NCBI RefSeq assembly: GCF_020447225.1
Contig: NZ_JAJAEO010000186.1
Span: 1-64,000, forward strand
DNA from: Methylophaga pinxianii
GTDB taxonomy: Bacteria; Pseudomonadota; Gammaproteobacteria; Nitrosococcales; Methylophagaceae
Direction of reading: 5' to 3'
DNA: 64,000 nt
Below, one piece after another: positions 48,323 through 57,939 of the stretch (within the stretch, counting starts at the first letter, position 1; each line of letters opens with the position of its first letter). The translations under genes were made by a program, and so were the position numbers. The notes under the pieces were generated by a model. It saw only the letters and a list, made by a program, of their open reading frames with translations, searched no databases and was not told the DNA's origin.

Positions 48323-49729
48323 ATGGCACAATCTCGTCCCGATGTTCAACAGCCACCTCATGGATTATCCCGCCACGAATTACTTGAACATTTACGTGCG
48401 GTGTCAGCTTATCTTCCCGGCTTTATTTATCAGCTTTGTCTAAGCCCAATAGGCCACTTCTATTTCACCTTTACCAGCACCGGCTTAGAAAGCATATTTG
48501 GCGTGACGCAAAAAAGACTCATTGAAGATGCTTCATTACTTTTAAAAAAAATTCATTCCAACGATTATCAGCGGCTCATCAACGAAAATGTTCAACATAT
48601 TGAAACAGGCAAAACCTGGCACAATGAGTTTCGCATGCTGTGACGCAATGGTCGTCTCATCTGGGTAGAAGCCCATCACACGCAAATAAAAGAATCTGAT
48701 GGCACCATTGTCTGGACTGGGTATGCGAATGACATCAGTCAACGCAAGCAAGAAGAATCAGTACTCAATGAGAGTGAAACAAAGTTTAGATCTTTTGTCG
48801 AAAATGCCAATGACATTATTTATTCACTATCATTAGACGGCACGCTAAGCTATGTTTCTCCCAACTGGACAGAAATTCTTGGTCACAAACGGGAAGCTGT
48901 CATCGGCAAACATTTTGAAACATTTGTGCATCCAGATGATATATCCGCCTGCTGTAGTTTTTTGCAAAAAGTAAAGTCCAGTAAAGAAAAGCTCAGCGGA
49001 ATTGAATATCGAATAAAACATCTCAACGGCCACTGGTGCTGGCATCGTAGTAATGCCGCCCCCTTAATGGATCAAAGTGGTAAGGTTTATTCATATACGG
49101 CGATCGCCCGTGATATCACTGAACATAAATTGATGATGCAACGTATGTCACACATGGCGCATCACGATACCCTGACAGGGCTACCTAATCGCGCGAGTTT
49201 TACTGAGCATTTGAATCAGGCGATTATATTAAGCCAGCGCGAACAGCAAACCCTGGCCGTTTTATTTCTGGATTTGGATCATTTCAAACCCGTCAATGAT
49301 CAGTATGGTCATGCAGTTGGTGATTTATTGCTGCAACAAGTGGCGCATCGTATCCGTCAATGTCTGCGTAATGTTGATATTGTTGGACGAATTGGTGGTG
49401 ATGAATTTGTTGTTTTGCTTGGAAATGTAGTTCATTTAGCAAATGCCCAGCAGACCGCTGAAAAAATCTGTGAATGCGTGGGCATTGCTTATGAAGTTAA
49501 TGGCAAAATCCTGCATATTGGCGTCAGTATTGGTATCGCTCTGTACCCCTTGCATGGTCATAATGCTATGCAATTAATGCGTTATGCCGATGAAGCGATG
49601 TACGAAGCAAAAAAGTTACCCGACCGAGTACAGATCTACGCCAGCCCGCCACTCGGCGTAGGATTCAATAAACAAGAGAAAGTTAAGCCAGATGATCCTT
49701 CAATAACTCCGGCTGACGATCTGGGGTGA
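48323..49729 (+). pseudogene. PAS-PAS-GGDEF diguanylate cyclase, interrupted by in-frame TGA
   Basis: Codons 1-468 form one continuous frame except for TGA at 48641-48643 (codon 107). Before it lies a PAS domain (about 25-105); after it the frame continues in register with the end of that domain (RNGRLIWVEAHH), a second PAS (about 150-270) and a GGDEF domain with GGDEF at 358-362 and the inhibitory RxxD site at 349-352. In PAS domains this position commonly holds Arg/Lys, so CGA to TGA is the simplest cause. An internal ATG at 48926 could still make a 267-residue GGDEF protein. The end overlaps gloA by 47 bases. Confidence 0.85.
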
Positions 49730-50237
49730 AAATTTCTATCCAATAACCGTCGGGATCCTGGATAAATGCGATACCTTTCATTTTGCCATCATTAGGTCGC
49801 TTAACAAATGGAACGCCAAAAGTTTCAAATCGCTCACAGGCGGCATCAATATCCGGAACGGCGAAACCGATATGACCGAAACCCCGTGGATCGCTATTGC
49901 CATTGTGATATGACACATCGTCCTTATCTTCATCGCCCCAGTTATGAGTCAGTTCTAACATCGCTGGTCGTGCAAAGGTTTGCTTAATACGCTGCTCATT
50001 ATCCTCAGACCACTCGTCACGCTGCTCTGGTGAAACCGCTGCCATGAAATAGAGAGTGAACTGCATTTCAGGAAAATCAAAACGTTTGATTAACGTCATT
50101 CCCATCACTTCAGAATAAAACCGCAACGTGCGTTTCGGATCCTTGATGCGAAACATTGTCTGGTTAAACACATAACCATGTGTCGCCGGATCATGTTGCT
50201 CACTTAATCCTTCTGCTTTATCAAAATGTCGACTCAT
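49683..50237 (-). CDS. gloA: Lactoylglutathione lyase (glyoxalase I)
   Basis: Glyoxalase I isomerises the hemithioacetal of methylglyoxal and glutathione to S-lactoylglutathione. The 184-residue protein belongs to the longer form with an N-terminal extension and an inserted loop (about 80-105). Metal ligands are visible: Gln in NQTMFRIKD, Glu in LELTHNWG, His in GFGHIGFAV and Glu in [15 protein letters not shown] precedes the ATG. Its 3' end overlaps the converging GGDEF gene. corA lies upstream on the same strand, 26 bases away. Confidence 0.93.
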   Translation of the reverse strand: MSRHFDKAEGLSEQHDPATHGYVFNQTMFRIKDPKRTLRFYSEVMGMTLIKRFDFPEMQFTLYFMAAVSPEQRDEWSEDNEQRIKQTFARPAMLELTHNWGDEDKDDVSYHNGNSDPRGFGHIGFAVPDIDAACERFETFGVPFVKRPNDGKMKGIAFIQDPDGYWIEIFTPDRQPELLKDHLA

Positions 50238-50262
50238 CTGTTTGACTCCTTTTTAAATAGTT

Positions 50263-51216
50263 TTATAACCAGCCTTTACGTTTGAAATAAATATACGGGG
50301 CCATGCCTGCCGCCACCATCAAACCGATGGCAAATGGATAGCCGAAACTCCACTCCAACTCGGGCATATATTTAAAATTCATCCCGTAAATACTTGCTAT
50401 CAACGTGGGTGGCAGAAAAACCACGGCTGCAATCGAGAAAATCTTGATGATCTGTGCCTGCTGGATATTGATAAAACCCTGTGTGGAATCCATCAAGAAA
50501 TTAATCTTATCAAATAAGAATGTCGTATGAGACATCAGGGTCTCTAAATCTCTTAAAATTTCATATAAGGTTTCGCGCGACTGTCCCGGTTCGCGTAAAT
50601 GACGCAATAAAAAGGAAATATCCCGTTGTGTATCCATCAAACATAAGCGGATTTTACCGTTACTGTCTTCCAGCCGAGCCAATTGACTAATCGCATCTTC
50701 CAAATCAGCACTTTCATCTTCCAGAACAAGATGACTGACACGTTCCAGTTGCCGATGGATATCTTCAAGATTATCTGCGTGATTCTCGACCTTTTGTTCC
50801 AGCAAGGTAAGCAACAAATCGGTAGGTGTTTCACAACTGACCTGTCCCCGCCTAGCGCGCATCCGTAACAGACGGAAATCACTCAACTCCCCATCCCGAA
50901 TGGCGATTAATCTGTACGGCTGTAAAATAAATGCTACTGAAACCGTGTGATGTCGCCCTTCCGAATAACCAAGAAATAATGAGTGCACATGCAGACCATC
51001 CTGATCAGTAAAACATCGAGCTGAGGCCTCAATTTCCTCTACATCATCAACGTCTGGCACTTCATCACTGAACAACGTCGCCAATAAGGCACGTTCATCA
51101 TCATCAGGCTCAAGCGCGTCAATCCAATCGGCTTCCTTTAAATGATGCCCTAACACCTCGCCATCAACTTTAATTTCCTTAATCAAGCCATGAGCAATTT
51201 TGTATAGGCGTAGCAT
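50263..51216 (-). CDS. corA: CorA-family magnesium/divalent metal transporter
   Basis: I start at the ATG at 51216 (MLRLYKIAHG), which has AGGAG six bases upstream; the frame is open to 51264. The 317-residue protein has a large cytoplasmic alpha/beta and long-helix funnel, then two C-terminal membrane helices with the pore signature YGMNF and a basic end (FKRKGWL). CorA forms pentameric Mg2+/Co2+ channels. It probably shares a transcript with gloA downstream. Confidence 0.9.
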   Translation of the reverse strand: MLRLYKIAHGLIKEIKVDGEVLGHHLKEADWIDALEPDDDERALLATLFSDEVPDVDDVEEIEASARCFTDQDGLHVHSLFLGYSEGRHHTVSVAFILQPYRLIAIRDGELSDFRLLRMRARRGQVSCETPTDLLLTLLEQKVENHADNLEDIHRQLERVSHLVLEDESADLEDAISQLARLEDSNGKIRLCLMDTQRDISFLLRHLREPGQSRETLYEILRDLETLMSHTTFLFDKINFLMDSTQGFINIQQAQIIKIFSIAAVVFLPPTLIASIYGMNFKYMPELEWSFGYPFAIGLMVAAGMAPYIYFKRKGWL

Positions 51217-51354
51217 GCCGGCTCCTAATTTGTTTTGTTCTGCATAAGGCAATGGTTGGAACATTGTAACGCAATGACCGTTTCATGCCGCAAAGGCTAT
51301 GACATTTCAATGGCAAACAGATGACAATTAGATTTAAGGCCGCGAAATGGCTGC

Positions 51355-52713
51355 TTATTTACCAATACAGAAGCTGGAAAAGATCCGATCCAGCAAATCT
51401 TCTGTGGTAAAGGTGCCGGTGATTTCACCCAGCGCTGTCTGCGCAATGCGGAGCTCCTCTGCCAGCAGTTCGCCCGCCCCCATACCTGTCAAACAGTTAT
51501 AACCACTTTCGATAGCCAGCTGAGCACGCTGCAGAGCATCAAGATGTCGACGACGTGCCATAAAAACGCCCTCTTCTTCCGGATGAAAGCCGACTACTTC
51601 ACACAAATGTTGTGTCAGTAAATCCATACCGACACCATTTTTAGCTGACAGATAAATTACTGTCATGCCATTTTCAAACGTTATTTCAGCGGGATGACCG
51701 GTTTGATCGATTTTATTGCGAATTAATGTGAGCGATTTATCCACCGGCAAGGTAGACAGGATTTTTTCGTCCTGCTCTGTTATGCCTAATTTATCGTCAA
51801 TCAACAACAAAATATGATCTGCTTGAGCCAATTCATTTTGTGTCCGGCGAATACCTTCCAGCTCAACAATATCACTGGTGGCGTCATGCAGGCCTGCAGT
51901 GTCAGAAATACGTAACGGTAAACCGCCCAGATGAATTTGCTCACGTAAAACATCGCGAGTAGTACCGGCAACCTCTGTGACAATTGCTGCATCATGGCCT
52001 GCCAGTCGGTTATGGAGACTGGACTTCCCAGCATTCGGCTGACCGGCTAACACCACACTGATGCCTTCACGTAATAAGCGACCTTGACGGGCACTTCCTT
52101 GAATACCGGCCAAAGTAGCCAATAATTGCTGCAACTGTTTATCGACTTGTGCTTCACCAAGAAAATCGATTTCTTCATCAGCAAAATCAATCGACGCTTC
52201 AACAAACATTCTCAAATGTGTCAGCTCTTGCAGGAAGTCATTCACTCTTTTGGAAAACTCACCTTGCAATGAGCGCATCGCACTTCGCGCTGCCAATTCA
52301 GTCGAGCTTTCAATTAAGTCAGCCACCGCTTCGGCCTGGGCCAAATCCATCTTGCCATTGAGAAACGCGCGCTCTGAAAATTCGCCTGGGCGAGCCATAC
52401 GGGCACCGAGTTGAATAGCCTGCTGGCAAAGCCGATCCATGACTAATGGACTGCCGTGCCCCTGCATTTCAATAACATCTTCCCCGGTGAAGGATGCCGG
52501 ACCGGCAAAATACAACACAATACCGCTATCAATAATTTCTTTATCCGTGGCGCGGAAATGCGTGAATTTTGCCATTCTTGGCAGAGCCAGCTTGCCGCAG
52601 ATTTGCTCAGCGATGGTGACACTTTGTGGACCGGATAAACGCACAACACCGACACCACCGCGGCCGGGCGCGGTGGCAATGGCAACGATAGTATCGGTGT
52701 ATGTTTCAGTCAT
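51355..52713 (-). CDS. mnmE: tRNA modification GTPase MnmE (TrmE)
   Basis: With MnmG, MnmE forms the cmnm5 modification on the wobble uridine of several tRNAs. The 452 residues include the folate-binding N-terminal domain (IVAIATAPGRGGVGVVRLSG), a helical domain, an inserted G domain (GQPNAGKSSLHNRL, AGTTRDV, DTAGLHD, NKID) and the C-terminal CIGK with the functionally required Cys. It lies downstream of yidC as in many Gammaproteobacteria. Confidence 0.97.
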   Translation of the reverse strand: MTETYTDTIVAIATAPGRGGVGVVRLSGPQSVTIAEQICGKLALPRMAKFTHFRATDKEIIDSGIVLYFAGPASFTGEDVIEMQGHGSPLVMDRLCQQAIQLGARMARPGEFSERAFLNGKMDLAQAEAVADLIESSTELAARSAMRSLQGEFSKRVNDFLQELTHLRMFVEASIDFADEEIDFLGEAQVDKQLQQLLATLAGIQGSARQGRLLREGISVVLAGQPNAGKSSLHNRLAGHDAAIVTEVAGTTRDVLREQIHLGGLPLRISDTAGLHDATSDIVELEGIRRTQNELAQADHILLLIDDKLGITEQDEKILSTLPVDKSLTLIRNKIDQTGHPAEITFENGMTVIYLSAKNGVGMDLLTQHLCEVVGFHPEEEGVFMARRRHLDALQRAQLAIESGYNCLTGMGAGELLAEELRIAQTALGEITGTFTTEDLLDRIFSSFCIGK

Positions 52714-52770
52714 AAATAAGGCGGTTTACCCCTGTTTCACCAAGGGATTAGCCCATCCTTGAATTGGCGT

Positions 52771-54414
52771 CTACAGCGCACCCATTTTACGAGTGATATA
52801 CCACTGCTGGGCAATCGACAGAAGATTGTTGACCACCCAGTAAAGCACCAGTCCGGCTGGGAAAAAGGCAAAAAACACAGTGAAGACAATAGGAAATATC
52901 TTCATCATCATCGCCTGTGCCGGATCTTGAGGCATCGGGTTCAGTTTTTGTTGGAACCACATGGATAAACCAAACAAAACTGGCAGAATGAAATACGGAT
53001 CCATTGCCGTAAGATCGTGAATCCATAAGATGAAGTCCGCCTGGCGCAGTTCGATGCTTTCTACCAGCACCCAATAAAAGGCCAAAAATACTGGCATCTG
53101 TACCAGGATCGGCAGACAGCCACCCAAAGGATTAATTTTTTCGGTACGATACAAATCCATCATCGCCTGATTAAATTTTTGCTTATCGTCACCGTAACGT
53201 TCTTTCAGCATCGCAAGCTTTGGTGTCAATTTACGCATGGATGCCATTGAGCGGTAACTGGCTGCAGACAATTTATAAAATGCCAGCTTGATCAGAATCG
53301 TCAGTAACACAATTGACCAACCCCAGTTACCGGTCAATTTGTGCAGCCATTCCATAACGATGAACAATGGCTTGGAAATAATCGTCAAAATACCGTAATC
53401 GACAGTCAAATCAAGATTATCAGCGATAGATTCCAACCGCTTGTGTTCTTTGGGCCCGAGATAAATTTTATAAGAGGTTTGAGCTTGCTCACCCGCTTCA
53501 GCGACTACCGCAGGAAATCGGATACCCGCGGTATAGTTTGTGTTATTGATGGATTTTCCGTAAAGACTGATTTCCTGTAACGGCTCCGCTGGAATAAATG
53601 CTGCCACGAAATAATGTTGGATCATGGCCGCCCAGCCACCATTTACATCGCGACGGAAATCGTTTTTCTCCAGTTCACCAAAATCCACTTTTTCATATTC
53701 ATTACCAGCACTGGAAAACACTGCACCCGTATAGGTGTAAATCATGAAACTATCGTCTTCAGGCTGATTTCGGTTGAATTGCGCGTAGGGATAAGCGGCA
53801 AAACGTTCTCCAGACTGGTTTTCAATCTGATAGCTGACATCGACCAGATAGCTGTTACGGGTAAACGTATAGGTTTTAATGACTGTCAGACCATTATCGG
53901 ATTCCCACCGCATCGGAACGCTGAGACTATCCGCATTATCACCCAGGATATATTCGGATTGTTCTGCTGTATAGGTTTCGTAATGTGTCGGTGCAGCACC
54001 CTCCGCTCGTAAACCCGACTGGGTCACAAAGAAGTGATTGCGGCTGTCATTCAAAAATTGCACCGGCTTATCTGGCATCTCCACATCCACCGGATATTGC
54101 AGTAAAGCCAGTTGCCGAATATCTGCTCCGCGTAAGTCGATAGTGGCATCAATAACGTCTGTTTTAACACGGAGTTGATTCGCTGAACTGGCAGCGGCTT
54201 GTTCGCTTTCCGGCAGAGCTGGTAATCCATCTACAGTCGTTGTTGGTAACTCCGGCAAGTCGTCCTGCGACTGACCATTGTCAACGCTAGGCTGGTTAGC
54301 GTTATTTTGTGTTGCAACCTGTTGAGGACGCACGTAGTCATTTTGCCAAGCTTCCCATAACAACAGAGAAACAATTAACAGGCCAAAAATAAACAGAGTT
54401 CTGAGGTTATCCAT
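52771..54414 (-). CDS. yidC: Membrane protein insertase YidC
   Basis: YidC inserts and folds inner-membrane proteins with or without SecYEG. In 547 residues there is an N-terminal membrane helix (about 6-20), a large periplasmic beta domain (about 60-340) and a five-helix core with SIVLLTILIKLAFYKLS, the hydrophilic-groove Arg in that region, and the C1 loop (MRKLTPKLAMLKERYGDD). It overlaps yidD by 8 bases in the conserved rpmH-rnpA-yidD-yidC order. Confidence 0.97.
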   Translation of the reverse strand: MDNLRTLFIFGLLIVSLLLWEAWQNDYVRPQQVATQNNANQPSVDNGQSQDDLPELPTTTVDGLPALPESEQAAASSANQLRVKTDVIDATIDLRGADIRQLALLQYPVDVEMPDKPVQFLNDSRNHFFVTQSGLRAEGAAPTHYETYTAEQSEYILGDNADSLSVPMRWESDNGLTVIKTYTFTRNSYLVDVSYQIENQSGERFAAYPYAQFNRNQPEDDSFMIYTYTGAVFSSAGNEYEKVDFGELEKNDFRRDVNGGWAAMIQHYFVAAFIPAEPLQEISLYGKSINNTNYTAGIRFPAVVAEAGEQAQTSYKIYLGPKEHKRLESIADNLDLTVDYGILTIISKPLFIVMEWLHKLTGNWGWSIVLLTILIKLAFYKLSAASYRSMASMRKLTPKLAMLKERYGDDKQKFNQAMMDLYRTEKINPLGGCLPILVQMPVFLAFYWVLVESIELRQADFILWIHDLTAMDPYFILPVLFGLSMWFQQKLNPMPQDPAQAMMMKIFPIVFTVFFAFFPAGLVLYWVVNNLLSIAQQWYITRKMGAL

Positions 54415-54643
54415 TGTGTTTTTTTGTCTTTAGTTCAGGAACGGGATCCACGCCACCGGCGTGCCAAGGATGACAGCGTGAAATTCGGCGTAAGCCGAGC
54501 CACACACCACGAAGCGAGCCATGCGTATGAATGGCTTCAATCATATATTGGGAACAGGTAGGTTGGAAACGGCAATGCATGCCCATGAAAGGGCTTAATA
54601 AAAAGCGATACGCGCGAACAAAAGCGATTAGGATGTTTGCCAT
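54407..54643 (-). CDS. yidD: Membrane protein insertion efficiency factor YidD
   Basis: This small protein assists YidC-dependent insertion. I start at ATG 54643 (MANILIAFVRAYRFLLSP), giving 78 residues, the usual size; upstream in-frame starts would run deep into rnpA. The family motif is intact: CRFQPTCSQYMIEAI and HPWHAGGVDPVP. It overlaps rnpA by 16 bases and yidC by 8. Confidence 0.94.
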   Translation of the reverse strand: MANILIAFVRAYRFLLSPFMGMHCRFQPTCSQYMIEAIHTHGSLRGVWLGLRRISRCHPWHAGGVDPVPELKTKKHNG

Positions 54644-54981
54644 TGTGCCACCACGGTTAACCAATGTCGCTCCAATGCTGCCCATAATTGCGACGAATCC
54701 CGTTGACTTATGTCAGGCCGTGATAGCACCACAATATCGATGTTGGATAAAGCTGATTGATGTTGCCGGAATGATTCCCGGATGATCCGCTTTACCCGGT
54801 TACGCTGACTGGCAAGTTTGAGATGCTTCTTTGCGATTGCCAGTCCCAATCGGGGATGACCGACTGAGTTTTCAACGCTCAGGACCGTCAGGCCACCGCC
54901 TCCAGTGCGCTTTCCCTGACGAAAAACCCGGGTAAAGTCTCCCGGGCTATTCATTTTCATGGCTCGGCTAAAGGTGGCCAA
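54628..54981 (-). CDS. rnpA: Ribonuclease P protein component RnpA
   Basis: RnpA is the protein subunit that helps RNase P RNA process tRNA 5' ends. The best start is TTG at 54981, because AGGGGG lies seven bases upstream and the protein then begins MATFSRAMKMNSPGDF, as expected (117 residues). An ATG at 55059 would overlap rpmH by 50 bases and add 26 residues not typical of the family. The RNA-binding motif RNRVKRIIRESFR is present. Confidence 0.92.
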   Translation of the reverse strand: MATFSRAMKMNSPGDFTRVFRQGKRTGGGGLTVLSVENSVGHPRLGLAIAKKHLKLASQRNRVKRIIRESFRQHQSALSNIDIVVLSRPDISQRDSSQLWAALERHWLTVVAQWQTS

Positions 54982-55009
54982 GTCATGTTCCCCCTGTAAA
55001 CAGAGAGAA

Positions 55010-55144
55010 TTAAACAGAAAGTTTTGCGCGGCCTTTGGCTCTGCGGGCATTAATAACACGACGGCCGCCGACAGTTTTCATGCGTGCGCGGAAACCATGA
55101 GTGCGTTTGCGCTTCAGATTACTAGGCTGAAAAGTTCTTTTCAT
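55010..55144 (-). CDS. rpmH: 50S ribosomal protein L34
   Basis: The 44-residue protein [18 protein letters not shown]... ending AKLSV is full-length, highly conserved L34. The start is the ATG at 55144; the frame upstream of it has no family similarity. It is the first gene of the rpmH-rnpA-yidD-yidC cluster, divergent from dnaA. Confidence 0.97.
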   Translation of the reverse strand: MKRTFQPSNLKRKRTHGFRARMKTVGGRRVINARRAKGRAKLSV

Positions 55145-55411
55145 TTCACCAACTCCAGGAATAACAACAGTTTTGCAGCCGGTAAGCGTTTCGCGAACGG
55201 AAACAGCCGGGGCAAAAGACATGGGATTATAGAGTTTGCAGGTAGCACAAGTCAAACCGCATTCATCCTGCCATCTACATTATTTTACTTGCCAAACGAC
55301 CCACATGCAGATAACTTTAGATGCCCTGTATGACGCGCTATACTATCACGTAAAGAGCCTGCAGTTAGTTTATCTGTTTTATCTAAACCTTATATTAGTC
55401 AAGGAGTTGCT
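55145..55411. other. rpmH-dnaA divergent region; no clear DnaA boxes
   Basis: This 267-bp region is where oriC often lies in related bacteria. I searched both strands by eye for TTATNCACA and found no perfect copy; the nearest is TGCAGATAA near 55305. AAGGAG at 55401-55406 is the dnaA ribosome-binding site. The region probably contains the divergent promoters of rpmH and dnaA only. Confidence 0.45.
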
Positions 55412-56776
55412 GTGTCTTCACCCCTTTGGGAAAAATGCCTATCCCATCTCGAAGGTGATCTTTCAGCACAACAGCTGAATACATGGTTACGCCCCCTGCA
55501 AGCCATCGAAACGGAAGATAGTCTTCGCCTGTTAGCACCCAACCCCTATGTGAAGGCGTGGGTTCACGAACAGCTTGAACAACAGATAAATGCGCTGATC
55601 AAAGGCCTGACCAACGGCAATATCAGTAAAATTGAAATTGAAGTGGGCACAAAAGAGTCCCTTTCTGCCGAAAAAACCAAACGCCGTATCAAAACAACGG
55701 ATAAAGCTCCCGCGTCAACTTCCGTTTCGGAAAGTGAACCTTCACCGGCCATTGGCAGCCCGATGAACCCATTATTTACCTTTGATAATTATGTTGAAGG
55801 TAAATCTAACCAGATTGCTCGTGCAGCCTCTTTACATGTCGCCGAAGCCCCTGGTACTTCTGGTTATAATCCACTATTCCTCTATGGCGGTACTGGCCTG
55901 GGTAAAACCCACTTAATGCTCGCTGTGGGCAATAAAATTCGTCAGAACAATCCCAAAGCAAGAGTTATCTATCTGTCTTCTGAACGCTTTGTACAAGACA
56001 TGATTACCGCATTACGCAATAACGCGATTGATCAATTCAAAGCGCATTACCGCAGTGCTGATGCGTTATTAATCGATGACATTCAATTCTTTGCCAAAAA
56101 AGAACGCTCTCAGGAAGAGTTCTTTTATACCTTTAACAGCTTATTGGAAGGTCAACGACAAATCATACTGACTTGTGATCGCTTTCCCAAAGAAGTAGAA
56201 AATCTGGATGAACGTCTTCAGTCAAGATTAGGCTGGGGATTAACTATTGCCATCGAGCCACCTGAACTGGAAACACGTGTCGCAATTTTGATCAAAAAAG
56301 CGCAACAAAACCTGATTACCCTACCGGATGATGTAGCTTTTTTTATTGCTAAACGCATTAAATCGAATGTCCGTGATCTGGAGGGTGCTTTACAACGGGT
56401 CATGGCATTTTCACGATTTACCAATCAGCCATTGTCGATTGAAATGGCTCAGGATGCCTTGAAAGATTTGCTGGCCTTGCATCAAAAACTGGTCACACTG
56501 GAAAGTATTCAGAAAACTGTTGCAGAATACTTCAAAATTCGCGTATCGGACTTGTTGGCCAAAAAACGTACTCGTTCAGTCGCTCGCCCAAGGCAAATCG
56601 CCATGGCGCTGGCAAAAGAATTGACCAGTCACAGCTTGCCGGAGATCGGTGATGCTTTTGGTGGACGCGATCACACCACGGTTCTTCATGCTTGTCGTAA
56701 AGTAGTGGAACTTAAAGAAACAGACAGCCGCATTGCGGAAGATTACCGTAATTTACTTCGAACTTTATCCAGCTAG
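55412..56776 (+). CDS. dnaA: Chromosomal replication initiator DnaA
   Basis: DnaA binds DnaA boxes and opens oriC. It starts with GTG at 55412 after AAGGAG. Its 454 residues hold domain I ([23 protein letters not shown], quoted in part: [15 protein letters not shown]), a short linker, the AAA+ domain with Walker [11 protein letters not shown] and Walker [10 protein letters not shown], and the C-terminal DNA-binding domain with [15 protein letters not shown]. dnaN follows 14 bases later. Confidence 0.97.
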   Translation: MSSPLWEKCLSHLEGDLSAQQLNTWLRPLQAIETEDSLRLLAPNPYVKAWVHEQLEQQINALIKGLTNGNISKIEIEVGTKESLSAEKTKRRIKTTDKAPASTSVSESEPSPAIGSPMNPLFTFDNYVEGKSNQIARAASLHVAEAPGTSGYNPLFLYGGTGLGKTHLMLAVGNKIRQNNPKARVIYLSSERFVQDMITALRNNAIDQFKAHYRSADALLIDDIQFFAKKERSQEEFFYTFNSLLEGQRQIILTCDRFPKEVENLDERLQSRLGWGLTIAIEPPELETRVAILIKKAQQNLITLPDDVAFFIAKRIKSNVRDLEGALQRVMAFSRFTNQPLSIEMAQDALKDLLALHQKLVTLESIQKTVAEYFKIRVSDLLAKKRTRSVARPRQIAMALAKELTSHSLPEIGDAFGGRDHTTVLHACRKVVELKETDSRIAEDYRNLLRTLSS

Positions 56777-56790
56777 CTGAGAGAGACATC

Positions 56791-57894
56791 ATGCAATTTA
56801 CTGTGAGCCAAGACATTATTGCCCGTCCCTTACAACTGGTGTGCAGCATCGTTGAACGGCGCTCCACCCTGCCCATTTTGTCCAATATTTTATTACGGTG
56901 TCGCGGCCAACAGTTGACCATGACCAGTACCGACATGGAATTGGAAATGATCGCAACGCTTCCGGTTGCGGTTGAAAAAGAGGGTGAAACCACTGTCTCC
57001 GCCCGCAAGTTACTGGATATCGTGCGGGCCCTGCCCGCCAATGCCACTATCAGCTTTCAGGCTGAAGATAACAAGTCATTGGTTCGGGCAGGTAAAAGCC
57101 GTTTCTCTCTCGCCACACTGCCGGCGACCGACTTCCCGGAAAGTGAAGGTGCAAACTACATAGACCAACTTACGGTTCCCCAATCTGCTTTAAAAGATTT
57201 ACTGGATGAAACCAGTTTTGCCATGGCCAGCCAGGACGTGCGTTATTACCTTAATGGTTTGTTACTGGAGCGTGAGGGAAATACTTTGCGTGCGGTGGCA
57301 ACAGATGGTCATCGACTGGCACTCGGCAGCATTGAAACGGCTGAAAAAACCAATGAGAAGCATAGTGTTATCGTACCGCGTAAAGCCATATTGGAACTGG
57401 GTCGTCTATTAGGTGATGTCGCTGATAATGTGACACTGGCCATCAGTCCACAGCAGTTGAAAGTCGAATTGCCGGATATGCATTTCACTTCCAAGCTGAT
57501 TGATGGGCAATTTCCGAACTATGAACGTGTTCTGCCCGTCGGTGGAGACAAAGAAGTCATTGCCGAACGAGATGAGCTCAAACAGGCTTTATCCCGCGCC
57601 TCGATTCTGGCCAATGACAAACATCGCAGCGTGAAATTGAACCTCAGCACTAACCTGCTCAAAGCGACCGTCACTAATCAGGAGCAGGAATCTGCCGAGG
57701 AAGAACTGGCAGTAGAATACAGTGGTCCTGATTTAGAAATCGCTTTTAATAATGCTTATCTGCTGGATCTGCTCAATGCGATTCCGGACAACAAAGTCAA
57801 ACTACTATTTACTGATGAGAACAGCAGCGCATTGATTACACCAAACGATGCGAAATTCACCCGTCAGTATGTCGTTATGCCCATGCGCTTATAA
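56791..57894 (+). CDS. dnaN: DNA polymerase III sliding clamp DnaN
   Basis: DnaN is the ring-shaped processivity factor. Its 367 residues have the normal three-domain length and C-terminal VVMPMRL, and ATDGHRLALG in the middle domain is typical. GAGAGA precedes the ATG. A terminator follows directly, so the usual recF does not follow in this genome. Confidence 0.97.
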   Translation: MQFTVSQDIIARPLQLVCSIVERRSTLPILSNILLRCRGQQLTMTSTDMELEMIATLPVAVEKEGETTVSARKLLDIVRALPANATISFQAEDNKSLVRAGKSRFSLATLPATDFPESEGANYIDQLTVPQSALKDLLDETSFAMASQDVRYYLNGLLLEREGNTLRAVATDGHRLALGSIETAEKTNEKHSVIVPRKAILELGRLLGDVADNVTLAISPQQLKVELPDMHFTSKLIDGQFPNYERVLPVGGDKEVIAERDELKQALSRASILANDKHRSVKLNLSTNLLKATVTNQEQESAEEELAVEYSGPDLEIAFNNAYLLDLLNAIPDNKVKLLFTDENSSALITPNDAKFTRQYVVMPMRL

Positions 57895-57895
57895 C

Positions 57896-57926
57896 AAAAA
57901 AAACAGCGCTCTGAGCGCTGTTTTTT
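57896..57926. terminator. Bidirectional terminator between dnaN and hemY
   Basis: AAACAGCGCT and AGCGCTGTTT form a perfect 10-bp stem with a 3-base loop, with A-run before and T-run after, so it can end transcription from both converging genes. Confidence 0.92.
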
Positions 57927-57939
57927 ATTCCCTCTGACT

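Noticed and set aside
48641..48643. Selenocysteine or programmed recoding at the TGA
   Set aside because: The position normally holds Arg/Lys in PAS domains and no selenocysteine-type hairpin is evident directly downstream; a nonsense change is simpler.
55145..55411. oriC next to dnaA
   Set aside because: No perfect TTATNCACA box was found by eye on either strand; position alone is not enough.
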